A DNA stretch of 64,000 nt from Sabethes cyaneus (lineage: Eukaryota > Arthropoda > Insecta > Diptera > Culicidae). This document shows positions 1-11,400 of this stretch, one piece after another (the first letter of the stretch is position 1; each line of letters begins with the position of its first letter). Below the pieces are notes generated by a model. That model had not been told where the DNA came from, did no database searches, and saw only the letters and a list, made by a program, of their open reading frames with translations. Where the stretch lies: the NCBI RefSeq assembly GCF_943734655.1, contig NC_071355.1:11884768-11948767 (forward strand). The letters run 5' to 3'. Both the position numbers and the translations under genes were made by a program.

Positions 1-500
1 GCAAAGGTTTAATATCAAACAGAATTAAAGATCTAATAAATATTGTCATCGGATACATACCGAATTTACACATAAAAATTACTGTGGAAATCAAAACAAA
101 GCTCTGATTACGATAGAGGAAATGTGATCGAAAGTGTCAAAAAATTATTTGTTTATTAAACCAACAATTTGCGTAAAAAACAACATGTAAAATTTCAACC
201 TAATAATGGGCGAATGTACAAAGGCAAATAGAAAGCGTTTGAGGGCGGAAATGAAAATATAGTTGGTGGCGCAATGATTCTGTTTTCAAAAAGTTTTGAA
301 TATATATTGCATATCGTTAGTCGGTTAACCGTAGAAGACGAAATTAGACGCCATCGAGTTTACTTAACTCGACGTTAACAGACGTTCTGTGAAAATCCGA
401 CATTTAATTAACAATTCCCTCAAACTTCTCAAAACAAGTACAAAACGTAACCTATACTTTAAATACATCCGCCATTGGCAATTTACGTCTTTTAATACAA
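1..500. other. AT-rich non-coding stretch, probably body of the Helitron-like fragment ending at 534
   Basis: No open frame longer than background and no recognisable protein motif is present. Because a Helitron-type 3' end lies immediately downstream, part of this stretch probably belongs to that element, but it does not match the body of the complete copy at 53.7-57.4 kb by eye. Its left limit is therefore unknown. Confidence 0.3.
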
Positions 501-534
501 TTGGTGGCAGTACGAAGTTTGCCGGGTCAGCTAG
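501..534 (+). mobile_element. Helitron-like 3' terminus
   Basis: The sequence ends GCCGGGTCAGCTAG at 534 and is followed by T. The same end, with one or two substitutions, closes the complete element at 57432 and, on the other strand, the element starting at 7124. A short hairpin (GGCA ... TGCC) lies just before the CTAG, as expected for a Helitron 3' end (hairpin, then CTRR, inserted next to T). Only this terminus is supported here; the matching 5' end is outside the window or lost. Confidence 0.6.
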
Positions 535-830
535 TGTTGCATAAAAATCAGCACTGGCTGTGATTTACGTTCATTTAGGAAGTATCATTGAAGATTTTTA
601 TTTACCTTAAATATAAGCAATCTGCCCTTTAAAACTTCAAAAGGGGCGTAACTCAAAAGTTCTACAAAGTTCGGACCATTTTTTTTAAATCGGCTCAGAG
701 GTGTAGGATGGCAATACAAACCAACTGGCATTTGCCGTTTAAATGGCGTAAGTTTTATTTTTTAATAACGGTATTTTGAACAACGTGAAGCGTTTACAGC
801 AACTCGCTTGAAAACAAGACATGAGAAATG
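535..830. other. Unassigned non-coding DNA
   Basis: AT-rich sequence between the Helitron-like end and the 7-bp repeat. No coding or repeat structure was recognised. Confidence 0.5.
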
Positions 831-1159
831 AGAAGTAAGAAGTAAGAAGTAAGAAGTAAGAAGTAAGAAGTAAGAAGTAAGAAGTAAGAAGTAAGAAGTA
901 AGAAGTAAGAAGTAAGAAGTAAGAAGTAAGAAGTAAGAAGTAAGAAGTAAGAAGTAAGAAGTAAGAAGTAAGAAGTAAGAAGTAAGAAGTAAGAAGTAAG
1001 AAGTAAGAAGTAAGAAGTAAGAAGTAAGAAGTAAGAAGTAAGAAGTAAGAAGTAAGAAGTAAGAAGTAAGAAGTAAGAAGTAAGAAGTAAGAAGTAAGAA
1101 GTAAGAAGTAAGAAGTAAGAAGTAAGAAGTAAGAAGTAAGAAGTAAGAAGTAAGAAGTA
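831..1159 (+). repeat. Perfect 7-bp tandem repeat (AGAAGTA)47
   Basis: The 329 bp are an uninterrupted run of AGAAGTA, 47 units with no substitution seen. The repeat produces an artefactual reading frame on the minus strand with a seven-residue period (SYFLLLT). The absence of variants suggests recent expansion. It is a simple minisatellite and not a gene. Confidence 0.95.
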
Positions 1160-1223
1160 TGGATCGATTTTACATTTGCTCAAACAGAAATTGGCTACTA
1201 ATAGTTACCAGTAACGATGTTCA

Positions 1224-1886
1224 ATGATAGTTCCCATCCCTATTATGCACCGTGTTCTTTCACATAAGGACGCCTCCACCTCACCGGAGTGGGATGGTGA
1301 AATAATCACTCAATCGGCTTCACCTCAGAGTGCAAATAAACGGTACGTGTGCCTGCAAAATGTGCGAGATGTACGTGAAATCCAAATTTATTTATCAATG
1401 AAAATCAGATCAATGAAGAATCAGATCGACTCCATTCGATTGCTTATTTTGTTCGAAATTCTACAGTTGATTGACATCTTTATTTTACTTAATTTCACAG
1501 CCATCGTATTTCGTAGTTACGCTTGCCATCAGAGCGAGCTTTTGCTTGCACTACAACAACGTGCCCAAGCGAAGAAGGACTCAATTCCGTATGAGCAACT
1601 TTTCTCTACACTGCAAATCGACTTTGGATGGCTTCCATGCGAGTTCAATGTAGTAAGAGTTTTTCTTAAGGAACGAACGAACACATGTTCCCTCTGCCAG
1701 TTATTGCAGACTTGTCGAAGACATCATCATCATCGGCAACAACAAATTGACCGTAAAAACACCAAAGAAGATCAACTGGTCAATATGGCTGCCTTGTCTC
1801 AAGCCTTGTCTTTCGTCGACGGTCTAGCCAGCAGCGGAGGAATATCGCTTGAACCGGTGCCAATAAATCCAATATTAGAAATCTAA
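1224..1886 (+). CDS. Unrecognised open frame of 220 codons (probably not a gene)
   Basis: This is the longest non-repetitive open frame in the window, so it is recorded, but no domain is recognised. It contains a hydrophobic stretch around residues 70-95, a His/Gln-rich patch near residues 166-173 and two Cys residues around 156-159. A splice-acceptor-like sequence (TTAATTTCACAG, ending near 1500) falls inside it, and a donor-like GTAAGAG occurs near 1652, so an internal exon of about 150 bp read in either of two open frames is an alternative. A second frame is open over 1471-1653, which weakens the coding case. No promoter or polyadenylation signal is evident. Treat it as a hypothetical frame only. 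Confidence 0.15.
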   Translation: MIVPIPIMHRVLSHKDASTSPEWDGEIITQSASPQSANKRYVCLQNVRDVREIQIYLSMKIRSMKNQIDSIRLLILFEILQLIDIFILLNFTAIVFRSYACHQSELLLALQQRAQAKKDSIPYEQLFSTLQIDFGWLPCEFNVVRVFLKERTNTCSLCQLLQTCRRHHHHRQQQIDRKNTKEDQLVNMAALSQALSFVDGLASSGGISLEPVPINPILEI

Positions 1887-2559
1887 TTTTGTACGGCAAA
1901 AGACGAGCATCTTCATCTTCAAAGCCGTCGTCGTCGGAGCAGCAATGCAATCTGTAGGTACACCGTGTGGTTGGTTCCATACAACATGATACTCGGAATG
2001 AAGTGGAACTTGGGGAATTTATGCAATATTGCACATGCATGCGAAATGTTCCCTACTGCATTAGGGACAAGCGCTTGTGAGATGATAAACATATCATATT
2101 GTGGAGAAAAAAATAGATCCCTCGGGTGGTGCTTTGGTTCGCTAGACTGCTTGTTTGTGTCGTTTCGGTCGCTTGAGACAAGCCCGTCTGTGCTCCGATG
2201 GCATTCGTGCAGAAAAGCAACAGTTTCCAGGCTCAGCCAAGTGATAGAGTACGGTTTAATGCTTGCTCTCGGCTTTCTTCCTATGCAGTGATGTTTTTCT
2301 ATGCATACAGTATTTATGAAGTTTCTTGATCTATCTAAAAAGTAACTGTTCAAAAGCTTAAATCTATTTCAAATCAGCATACTTGTGATGTAGTTTATTC
2401 TAACTCTAAGCTTTACTTCGATTCGACAACCATTTTAGGTACTGACGCGCCCAGGCTGGGGTACACTGGGACACGTGCCGCACCTTCTCTTCAAAATTCA
2501 ATATGAAACAAAATAATCTCTGTAACCCCGAAGTCCTAGTCTAAGTTTCATGGTTCATT
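1887..2559. other. Unassigned non-coding DNA
   Basis: Moderately AT-rich sequence with short overlapping frames on both strands that resemble no known family. No repeats, RNA genes or transposon ends were recognised. Confidence 0.5.
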
Positions 2560-2885
2560 TCAAGCCTAATTAGGTTCAATTCCAAATACAATTTCAAGTA
2601 CAATTTTAATCCAAATCACATCCAACACCGATTTTTGGGGGTCGACCCTGGTGTTGTGGTTTGCATTCACGCCAAGGATCCGGGTTCAAATCCCAACCCC
2701 GTAGAAGCCACGAATTACCCGCACTAGCAAACCCAGACATAGGTATTAGATTTAAAAATAAGACCTGAAATAGGCATTCAATTTGTACTAGAAATTGAAC
2801 TTGAAACCGGAGTTTAAGTTTGACTTAAAATTGGAATGGAATTAGACTTGAAATTGGACATGGACCCGAAATTAGATACGAAGTT
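2560..2885. repeat. Degenerate AAGTCCAATTTC-type repeat, mixed orientation
   Basis: Loose variants of the words TTTCAAGTCCAATTT and, in the reverse sense, ACTTGAAATTGGA recur every 12-20 bp. Copies at 2570-2630 read in plus sense. Copies at 2745-2885 read in minus sense and run directly into the pyrimidine-rich tract that follows. The same word family borders purine-rich tracts at 5.2, 30.7 and 39.1 kb. A tRNA-like head sits between the two orientations. Confidence 0.6.
2637..2712 (+). mobile_element. tRNA-like head, possible SINE
   Basis: An exact match to the RNA polymerase III B box (GGTTCAAATCC, 2683-2693) follows an A-box-like TGGTGTTGTGG (2649-2659) at roughly tRNA spacing. The T-arm can pair as GGG/CCC, but the remaining cloverleaf is poor, so a functional tRNA is unlikely. 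A tRNA-derived SINE head or a decayed tRNA is more plausible. No A-rich or simple-repeat tail was identified. Confidence 0.35.
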
Positions 2886-2889
2886 TGTA

Positions 2890-4235
2890 ACGTAAAACTA
2901 AAAATGTAATTTTTCAATCTTTTTAGTTTCATTTTTTTCTCTTTTCCAGTTCCGTATTTCCATATTTGGTCCATTTTTCACATTTTCTGTATCGTGTTTC
3001 CTTGTTTTTGCCTTCATTTTTCTTATTTTTTCTTCCATTTTCCTCTTTCACTTTACTTTATTATTTTATTGTCCAGCATTTCTTGTTTAATTGCTCTGTA
3101 TTTCTTCGTTTTTTATTCCATTTGTTCTTATTTTCAAGCCAGTTTATGCGTTTGTTTTTACTAAGTTTTTTGGTAATTGTCCTTTTCGTTTTCCATCGTT
3201 TTTTCTTCTCTTTTACTTTTTCTCCATTTCCAGTTGAACGCTTTTTCTAACCCTTTTTATAACTTTTCTATCTCGAATATGAATATTTGTCTGTTCAGTT
3301 TTTGCTCTTTTGGATGTCCATTTTTCGTTCTTTTGTGGCACGTTTATTCTGTTTTTGGTTTCCATTTTTCCCTTTGCTTTTCGGGTTTCCTTTCTTATCT
3401 CCTATTTTTCTTCTTTTTCTCTCTCATTTTACTTTTTTTCTTTGATTCCGTTTTTTCTTCTTTTTCTGTCCCAGTTTTCGCGTTTTTTGTCCCATTTTTT
3501 GGAACATGGGTTTGTCATCTTTTTCCCGTTTTCCTGGTTTCCTTCATCGAGTCTTTTTTCTATCTCGCCATTTTTTACTCTTTTGGCTTCACATGTTTTC
3601 TGTTTCATTTTCCATTTCATTCCCTTCTCGTTTCCACTTCATGTCTCTACAGATTTTTTTTCACATTTTCATTTACTTTTTTTTGCTCTTTCTGTACCTT
3701 CTTCCTTCTATTTGTCTCATTTCTCCTCCTTTTTCCCTCGTTTCGCCTTTTTTCGGTCCGCAGTTTCCTCTTTCTCTCATGCTCTTATTTGCTATTCCGA
3801 TTTTCCCCTAATTTTTCCTCTTCCTTTTCGTTTATCTCTCATTTGGAGTCCTGTTCCATCTTTTTCCCTTTTCAACTCCTTTTCTATTTTTTTCCTTTTC
3901 GTCTGATTTTCATCTTAATAGATCTTTCTTTCCTGACACGATTCCTTTTTTTCCGTTTTCACCTTTTCTATCAATTTTCTTTTGTTCTCGTTGTCTTCTT
4001 CTGCTCTTTTTTATCCTATTTTCATTCGTTTCTCTCATTTTTCTATGTTTACCTCCCTTTTCTGTTTTTTGCCACATTTTCCCACTTCCATTTACTTTTT
4101 CCCACTTTTGATTCTCTTTTCATGTCCCGTCATTCCTCTCATTTTGTCCCGTTTTTTCGTTTTTCTTTTCCTTTTATTCCAGGTCTCTCTCTCTCGTTTG
4201 TTCAGTTTTTGTCACGTTTTCCCAATATTCTTTTT
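2890..4235 (-). repeat. Pyrimidine-rich tract: minus-strand copy of the purine-repeat family
   Basis: About 1.35 kb of the plus strand is almost all C and T with few purines; read on the minus strand it is a purine tract built from loose repeats of words such as AAAACGGGACA and GAGGAAAAACG. The minus-strand leader word GGGAAAACGTGACAAAAACT lies at 4203-4223, and the same word starts copies at 24.15 kb and 29.26 kb. Long stop-free frames here (for example 3177-4415) are Phe/Ser-rich artefacts of T-rich composition. Confidence 0.75.
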
Positions 4236-5165
4236 CATTCCTGGACAAACGGGAAAAAGTGGAAAGTGGACAAACTGGACAGAAAAGGAACTAAAACGGA
4301 ACAATTAGAAAAAAAACAAAAAAAAAGGAACAAGAAAAGGAGAAAAACGGAAGCAGAAATATTGAGAAACGAGAACAGAAAGTTTCCTTTTTTCTGGAGA
4401 AAAAATGAAAACTAGTGACAAACGGGATAAAATAGAAAAGATAATGGGCCGGAGAAAGAAGAACAGAGTAAGGGGAAGATCGAGATAGACAAAAATAAAA
4501 TAATAGATTTAACAGAACGAGGGAAAATGCGGGGAAAAACGGAAATGGTAGATAAAAAGGAATGACAAAAAGCAAAACGAGAAAAAAGAAACAGAGGTCA
4601 AAAACGGAAAAACTAGAGAGAGAAAAGAAAAGTGCGACAAATAGAGGGAAGACGGTACAGAAAAAAATACCCTAATAGAAAAGGAGAAGAAAAAGAGGGA
4701 AAGCGAGACGAGAAAGAGAAAACGGAATGGAAAACTAAAGAAACCTGATGGAAAAAGAAGAACAGCGAGAGAGTACGAAAAAAAAGGTCAAATGGAATAT
4801 AAACGGAGAAAGATAGCACAAAATGGGGTGGGAAAATGGGACAGACAAAGAAAAAACAGGAATAACGAATTAGCCAAAACAAAAAAACTGTGACAGAAGG
4901 GAAAACAAAACGGGGCATTCAAAAGAGGAAAAACGAAATAGACGAAGTCGAAAAACGAGAAAAAAAGAGATTTATGAAAGACGAAAGCTGGAAACGAAAA
5001 AAGGAAAAAAACGAAAGAAAAAAAATACAGAAAACGGATGAAAAAATTACAAAAAATGAATCAAATAAAGCAAAACATGACAAAACAGAGGGAAAACTTA
5101 CTTTTCCGAAAAAAGAGCAGAACACCAAGAGAACGATACAGGAAAGAAGAAAAAACTAACACGTA
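4236..5165 (+). repeat. Purine-rich tract: plus-strand copy of the same repeat family
   Basis: Strand composition flips abruptly near 4236-4255, after which the plus strand is overwhelmingly A and G. Words such as GGACAAACTGGACAGAAAAG and AAAATGGGACAGACAAAG recur. Together with the preceding tract it makes a head-to-head arrangement of two diverged copies. The Lys/Glu/Arg-rich frames (for example 4890-5159) are composition artefacts. Confidence 0.75.
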
Positions 5166-5199
5166 AGAGGTAAATCGCGTGAGAGAGTAAGACGAAATA

Positions 5200-5715
5200 T
5201 GTCTATCCTAATTTTAAGTAAAATTTCGGTGCAAGCCCAAACTTCAAACTTAATTTCAAGTCCATTTGCATGTCCAATTTTTAGCCCAATTTCAAGCCTA
5301 ATGTTATTCCAATTTTAAATCAAATTTAAATCCAAGTTTAAGTCCAATACTTCCAATTTCAAATTCAATTTTAAATTCAATTTCGAGTATAATTTCAAAT
5401 CCAATTTCATGTCCAATTTCAAAAATCTTCAAATTTCCTTTTAAGTCCGATTTTACGTCTAATTCCGAGTAAAACTCTCAGTCCATATTATTCCAAATTT
5501 AAGTTCAATTTCAAATTTCATTTTAAGTCCAATTTCCAGTTAAACTTGAAATAAAGATGCAATCCCACATTAATCCAAATTAAAGTCTAATTTAATGCCC
5601 TATGGCTAGTCCTATTTCAACTCAAATTCTACTCCAGTTACAAGTTTAACTTCTAGTTCAATTTCAACTTTGATTTTAAATCCAATTGTACCCGACAGCC
5701 CGAAGTTTTCAACCT
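5200..5715 (+). repeat. AAGTCCAATTTC degenerate array with conserved 3' tail
   Basis: Imperfect repeats of AATTTCAAGTCCAATTT run for about 470 bp after the purine tract. The array ends in a non-repetitive tail, TTTTAAATCCAATTGTACCC followed by GACAGCCCGAAGTTTT (5673-5710). This tail is closely matched at 39256-39292 (AATCCAACTGCATCCGAAAG...), after another purine tract. That shared junction supports a defined repeat unit: purine body, array, tail. Confidence 0.65.
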
Positions 5716-7123
5716 GATCGACCGGAGGTTTTGTGATTTATCGGGTGCCCCTTGGAACCATTCGTGTATATCTGGGTACGCTAGTGATTTTAGGATCACC
5801 AACTGTAGCTGTAATCTCGATCGGAAAATGCACACCAACAAGTTGGAAGTTTTATCTCAACAACAAAAACCTATATTAAATTTTGTCGAAACGAAAAATT
5901 CTCTGCCAACTTAACGGAATCGACCATGCCGAAGAAACAAGAATCAGCAGGATTTTTTTGTGCTTTTCATTCCATTTGCCCCAGCCAAACCAGTCAGCCG
6001 AACTCCGTCATCTCCCTTCTCGGATTGAATGGCGGAAAATCTCTTATCGTTAAACCGACCGGCAGACGCGAGACGACGTGTGACATCGAAAAACGACGAT
6101 GATATTGGCCACTTGAGAGTGATTGATTTATTATATACCTATGGCACCATCCTAGGTACTTACCGGCAAAGGAGGCGCTTTCGCAAACAGAAGATTAGCC
6201 GCTGCCTAGTAGCTGTGCTCCACTTGGATCTAGTAAATCTGCTCAATTTGCTCCTGACAATGTCGATTACGGAGTGATTATTGTTGAGCTTTTCAGCGGG
6301 GGAGATAAATTGATTGCTTTATCAAGTACAATTCCAGGCTGGTAGCTGGTATTATGTTTGGTTCGAGAGGTTATTTTTGAAATGTTTTAATGGATTTGAT
6401 TGGAACATAAAAGATGTGTCCTGCAACATATCAAGCTTGGAGTTGATAAATCTTGGGGGATTTTTTTTCTGCTATCTCAGAACTCAATTACCAGTTTCCA
6501 ATCCAGTGATTGAGAGTAATGGTTCCATCAAAACTGCTCTACAACAATGAAATATGACAGATTTCAGATATCGACATTCGACCAATCCGATCCGGTACCG
6601 GTTGGCCGTGCCGTCCATACCTGACACTAATTTGTCACGTGATGAACTGGGAGAGCCAGTTGGCAGCCCAGCCTGACCGCAGAGAATCCACACAGCAGTT
6701 TGGCCACAACCTCGCAAATGGCACGCTTATCTGGCAGATGATGATAATATGATGTGCATGCTTCGGGCGGTTTGCGGAAGCCTGCCCGGACCGTGCGGTG
6801 GTCTTTCGGTTAATCAATCTCGGCACAGCTTTCATAGTTGATAACGGTTCATCGGTATCGGTAGGTATCGGCAACCGGCCGGCCGGCGGTGGTATCCCTT
6901 GTGACAGCAGCTGTGTCATTTGCGGTGGTTTGGGAAACCACCTTCCATGAAGTTACTCGGTCGGTAGTCGGAGCATCGGTACCCTGTAACTATAGTGAAA
7001 CTGAAACTGACAGTGTGGATCAATATTACTACGAAAATAAAACTCAATGTGTGCTCAATGTGTACAAAATGCTAATTTGTCGCTGCAACTAGATTAAATT
7101 CCATTAAATATTAATATGTATTA
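5716..7123. other. Unassigned unique sequence
   Basis: Balanced to moderately GC-rich DNA with short overlapping frames on both strands (for example 6029-6277 and 6635-6919), none recognisable. No transposon ends or tandem repeats were seen. It could be intergenic or intronic host DNA. Confidence 0.45.
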
Positions 7124-8486
7124 CTAGCTGACCCGACAAACTTCGTATTGCCACAAATTAACCTGTGTTGTACATAAATCATGAATCTCGGATGATCTTT
7201 GTCACAATCTCGAGTTTTGCAAGTTTCTGAGGAGTTCAACCTTAGATGATTCATTTTGGCAGTTACGTAACTATGAAAGCATCCCAGGTAATCAATAAGC
7301 ATCACCAATGCTATTCAAATGTAGGCCAATAAGCATTTAAGTCGCCTTAAATGCTACTTGAATGCTATTTTGGCAAAATATACAGCTACTTTACTGATAA
7401 CCTTCTTATAGTGCTGACAATGCTAATTTACAGCTAATTACCGACACGAAGAATTTGAATACAATTTTGGATGCCAATTAACAACACCTATGCAGCCAAA
7501 AAGCTAATATACAACAACGTGCAGTATAAAATGCCAGATACGCTGATTTGCTGCTTATGTTAATGCTTATTAGTTACCAGGAATGAGTAGTTTAATATAC
7601 AATTTTGCAATTTTCCCTCACAGTAAAGTAGAAAACAACTCCCCTGTCTCCTCATTGCATAGCCAGAAAGCGGATAGTAATATTCGTCAAGATTGTACAA
7701 CATTACGCCGAATATCATTTTGCGAAAAACCTTAAGCAGAATGTACCATTTCACGGAAAATTTTTTGGCGGGAAGTACCATTTCGCGATCCTCTCCTTGC
7801 TCGTTGTCGCTCGTTCCAGGAAACCCAGGTAGATCTAGGAAAATAAATAAACCTAGAAAGTAGTGATTTCTTCGGGGAGTTGCCTCCCCCCCAGTGGACG
7901 ACGCTTCCAGCGGCGGGTTACCGGCAACACTCGCGGCCGTCTCGTCCTGAATGATCTAGAGTTACTATAGATAGTTTTTGTGGTCTTATTATTGACTAAT
8001 GTTTTATGGAAGAGTCTTGAATTTCTCGAGTTCGATTAGTTTTTGTGTTTCGCAAAAAATTCTGATTTATTTGTATGAGAGTCCATATCCCCCTACCACA
8101 GGGGTGAGAGGTCTCTAACTATCATAAAATAAATTCGCCAAATTTGGTCCCATTTGCTTGTTTAGTTCTCGAGTTATGAGGAAATTTGTATTTCGATTGT
8201 ATGGGAGCCCCCCCACCATCCTAAAAAGGTAAGAAGTCCTAATTCATCATGGAAAAAATGGTTCCCTCCAAAAACACCCACATGCCAAATTTGGTTCCAT
8301 TTGCTTGATTAGTTCTCGAGCTATGAGGAAATTTGTATTTCATTTGTGTAGGAGCCCCCCCTCCTAAAGTGGGGAGAGGTCCTAATTCATCATAGAAAAA
8401 ATTCTTGCCTCCAAAAACGCACACATGCCAAATTTGGTTCCATTTGCTTGATTAGTTCTCGAGTTATGCAGAAATTTGTGCTTCAT
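7124..8486 (-). mobile_element. Helitron-like element, 3' part (minus strand)
   Basis: The left boundary is CTAG preceded by A on the plus strand, that is CTAG followed by T in the element's own sense. The first 90 bp and the block at 7880-8150 match, inverted, the 3' portion of the complete copy ending at 57432, including the words GTGTTGTACATAAATCATGA and GGCAACACTCGCGGCCGTCT. Two copies of the roughly 145-bp internal repeat (ATTTGGTTCCATTTGCTTGATTAG...) follow at 8130-8480. Compared with the complete copy there is about 650 bp of extra DNA (about 7225-7880), part of it a MITE. The 5' portion is missing: the element runs into a 13-bp satellite at 8487. Confidence 0.7.
7284..7581. mobile_element. 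MITE nested in the Helitron-like element
   Basis: The ends form an inverted repeat: CCAGGTAATCAATAAGCAT at the left and, read on the other strand from the right end, CCTGGTAACTAATAAGCATT. The 298-bp interior is AT-rich, non-coding and dominated by the word ATGCTTAT/AATGCTA. No clear target duplication is visible, so the superfamily is not assigned. Confidence 0.5.
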
Positions 8487-11400
8487 TTGTCTGTCCCATC
8501 TGTCTGTCCCGTCTGTCTGCCCCGTCTGTCTGTCCCGTCTGTCTGTCCCATCTGTCTGTCCCGTCTGTCAGTCCCGTTTATCTGTCCCGTCTGTCAGTCC
8601 CGTTTATCTGTCCCGTCTGTCAGTCCCGTCTGTCAGTCCCGTCTGTCTGTCCCGTCTGTCTGTCCCATCTGTCTGTCCCGTCTGTCTGTCCCGTCTGTCT
8701 GTCCAATCTGTCTGTCCCATCTGTCTGTCCCGTCTGTCTGTCCCGTCTGTCTGTCCCATCTGTCTGTCCCGTCTGTCAGTCCCGTTTATCTGTCCCGTCT
8801 GTCAGTCCCGTTTATCTGTCCCGTCTGTCAGTCCCGTCTGTCTGTCCGAGCTGTCTGTCCCATCTGTCTGTCCCGTCTGTCTGTCCCGTCTGTCTGTCTC
8901 GTCTGTCTGTCCCGTCTGTCAGTCCCGTCTGTCAGTACCGTATGTCTGTCCCGTCTGTCTGACCGTCTGTCTGACCGTCTGTCTGACCGTCTGTCTGTCC
9001 GATCTGTCTGTCCCATCTGTCAGTCCCGTCTGTCTGTCCCGTCTGTCTGTCCCGTCTGTCTGTCCCGTCTGTCTGTCCCGTCTGTCTGTCCCATCTGTCT
9101 GTCCCGTCTGTCTGTCCCGTCTGTCTGTCCCGTCTGTCTGTCCCGTCTGTCTGTCCCGTCTGTCTGACTCGTCTGTCTGTCCCGTCTGTCTGTCCCATCT
9201 GCCTGTCCCGTATGTCTGTTTCGTCTGTCTGTCCCGTCTGTCTGTCCCGTCTGTCTGTCCGATCTGTCTGTCCCATCTGTCTGTCCCGTCTGTCTGTCCC
9301 ATCTGTCTGTACCATCTGTCTGTCCCGTCTGTCTGTCACGTCTGTCTGTCCGAGCTGTCTGTCCCATCTGTCTGTCCCGTCTGTCTGTCCCGTCTGTCTG
9401 TTTCGTCTGCCTGTCCCGTCTGTCAGTCCCGTATGTCTGTCCCGTCTGTCTGTCCCGTCTGTCTGTCCCGTCTGTCTGTCCCATCTGTCTGTGTCGTCTG
9501 TCTGTCCCGTCTGTCTGTCCCATCTGTCTGTCCCGTCTGTCTGTCCCGTCTGCCTGTCCCGTCTGTCTGTCCCGTCTGTCTGTCCCATCTGTCTGTCCCG
9601 TCTGTCTGTCCCGTCTGCCTGTCCCGTCTATCTGTCCCGTCTGTCTGACCGTCTGTCTGACCGTCTGTCTGACCGTCTGTCTGTCCCATCTGTCTGTTCC
9701 GTCTGTCTGTCCCGTCTGTCTGTCCGATCTGTCTCTCCCATCTGTCTGTCCCGTCTGTCTGTCCCGTCTGTCTGTCCCGTCTGTCTGTCCCGTCTGTCTG
9801 TCCCGTCTGTCTGTCCCGTCTGTCTGTCCCGTCTGTCTGTCCCGTCCGTCTGTCCCGTCTGTCTGTTCCGTCTGCCTGTCCCGTCTGTCAGTCCCGTCTG
9901 TCAGTCCCGTCTGTCTGTCCCATCTGTCTGTCCCGTCTGTCTGTCCCGTCTGTCTGTCCAATCTGTCTGTCCCATCTGTCTGTCCCGTCTGTCTGTCCCA
10001 TCTGTCTGTCCCGTCTGTCTGTCCCGTCTGTCTGTCCAATCTGTCTGTCCCATCTGTCAGTCCTGTTTATCTGTCCCATCTGTCAGTCCCGTTTATCTGT
10101 CCCGTCTGTCAGTCCCGTCTGTCAGTCTTGTCTGTCTGTCCCATCTGTCTGTGTCGTCTGTCTGTTCCGTCTGTCTGTCCCGTCTGTCAGTCCCGTCTGT
10201 CAGTCCCGTCTGTCAGTCCCGTCTGTCTGTCCCATCTGTCTGTTCCGTCTGTCTGTCCCGTCTGCCTGTCCCGTCTATCTGTCCCGTCTGTCTGACCGTC
10301 TGTCTGACCGTCTGTCTGTCCCGTCTGTCTATCCCGTCTGTCTGTCCCGTCCGTCTGTCCCGTCTGTCTGTCCCGTCTATCAGTCCCGTCTGCCTGTCCC
10401 GTCTGTCAGTCCCGTATGTCTGTCCCGTCTGTCTGTCCCGTCTGTCTGTCCCGTCTGTCTGTCCCGTCTGTCTGTCCCGTCTGTCTGTCCCATCTGTCTG
10501 TGTCGTCTGTCAGTCCCGTTTATCTGTCCCGTCTGTCAGTCCCGTCTGTCAGTCCCGTCTGTCAGTCCCGTCTGTCTGTCCCATCTGTCTGTTCCGTCTG
10601 TCTGTCCCGTCTGCCTGTCCCGCCTATCTGTCCCGTCTGTCTGACCGTCTGTCTGACCGTCTGTCTGTCCCGTCTGTCTATCCCGTCTGTCTGTCCCGTC
10701 CGTCTGTCCCGTCTGTCTGTCCCGTCTATCAGTCCCGTCTGTCAGTCCCGTCTGTCTATCCCGTCTGTCTGTCCCGTCTGTCTGTCCCATCTGCCTGTCC
10801 CGTATGTCTGTCCCGTCTGTCTGTCCGATCTGTCTGTCCCATCTGTCTGTCCCGTCTGTCTGTCCCATCTGTCTGTCCCATCTGTCTGTCCCGTCTGTCT
10901 GTCACGTCTGTCTGTCCGAGCTGTCTGTCCCATCTGTCTGTCCCGTCTGTCTGTCCCGTCTGTCTGTCCCGTCTGCCTGTCCCGTCTGTCAGTCCCGTAT
11001 GTCTGTCCCGTCTGTCTGTCTCGTCTGTCTGTCCCGTCTGTCTGTCCCATCTGTCTGTGTCGTCTGTCTGTCCCGTCTGTCAGTCCCATCTGTCTGTCCC
11101 GTCTGTCTGTCCCGTCTGCCTGTCCCGTCTGTCTGTCCCGTCTGTCTGTCCCGTCTGTCTGTCCCGTCTGTCTGACCGTCTGTCTGACCGTCTGTCTGTC
11201 CCGTCTGTCTGTCCCGTCTGTCTGTCCCGTCTGTCTGTCCCAGCTGTCTGTCCCGTCTGTCTGTCCCGTCTGTCTGTCCCGTCTGTCTGTCCCGTCTGCC
11301 TGTCTCGTCTGTCAGTCCCGTATGTCTGTCCCGTCTGTCTGTCCCGTCTGTCTGTCCCATCTGTCTGTGTCGTCTGTCAGTCCCGTTTATCTGTCCCGTC

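Noticed and set aside
2637..2712. Functional tRNA gene
   Set aside because: The B box is exact but the acceptor, D and anticodon arms cannot be drawn convincingly. Kept only as a possible SINE head.
3177..4415. 412-codon Phe/Ser-rich, apparently multi-pass membrane protein
   Set aside because: The region is a pyrimidine-rich repeat; T-rich codons mimic hydrophobic segments, and two other frames are open over the same DNA.
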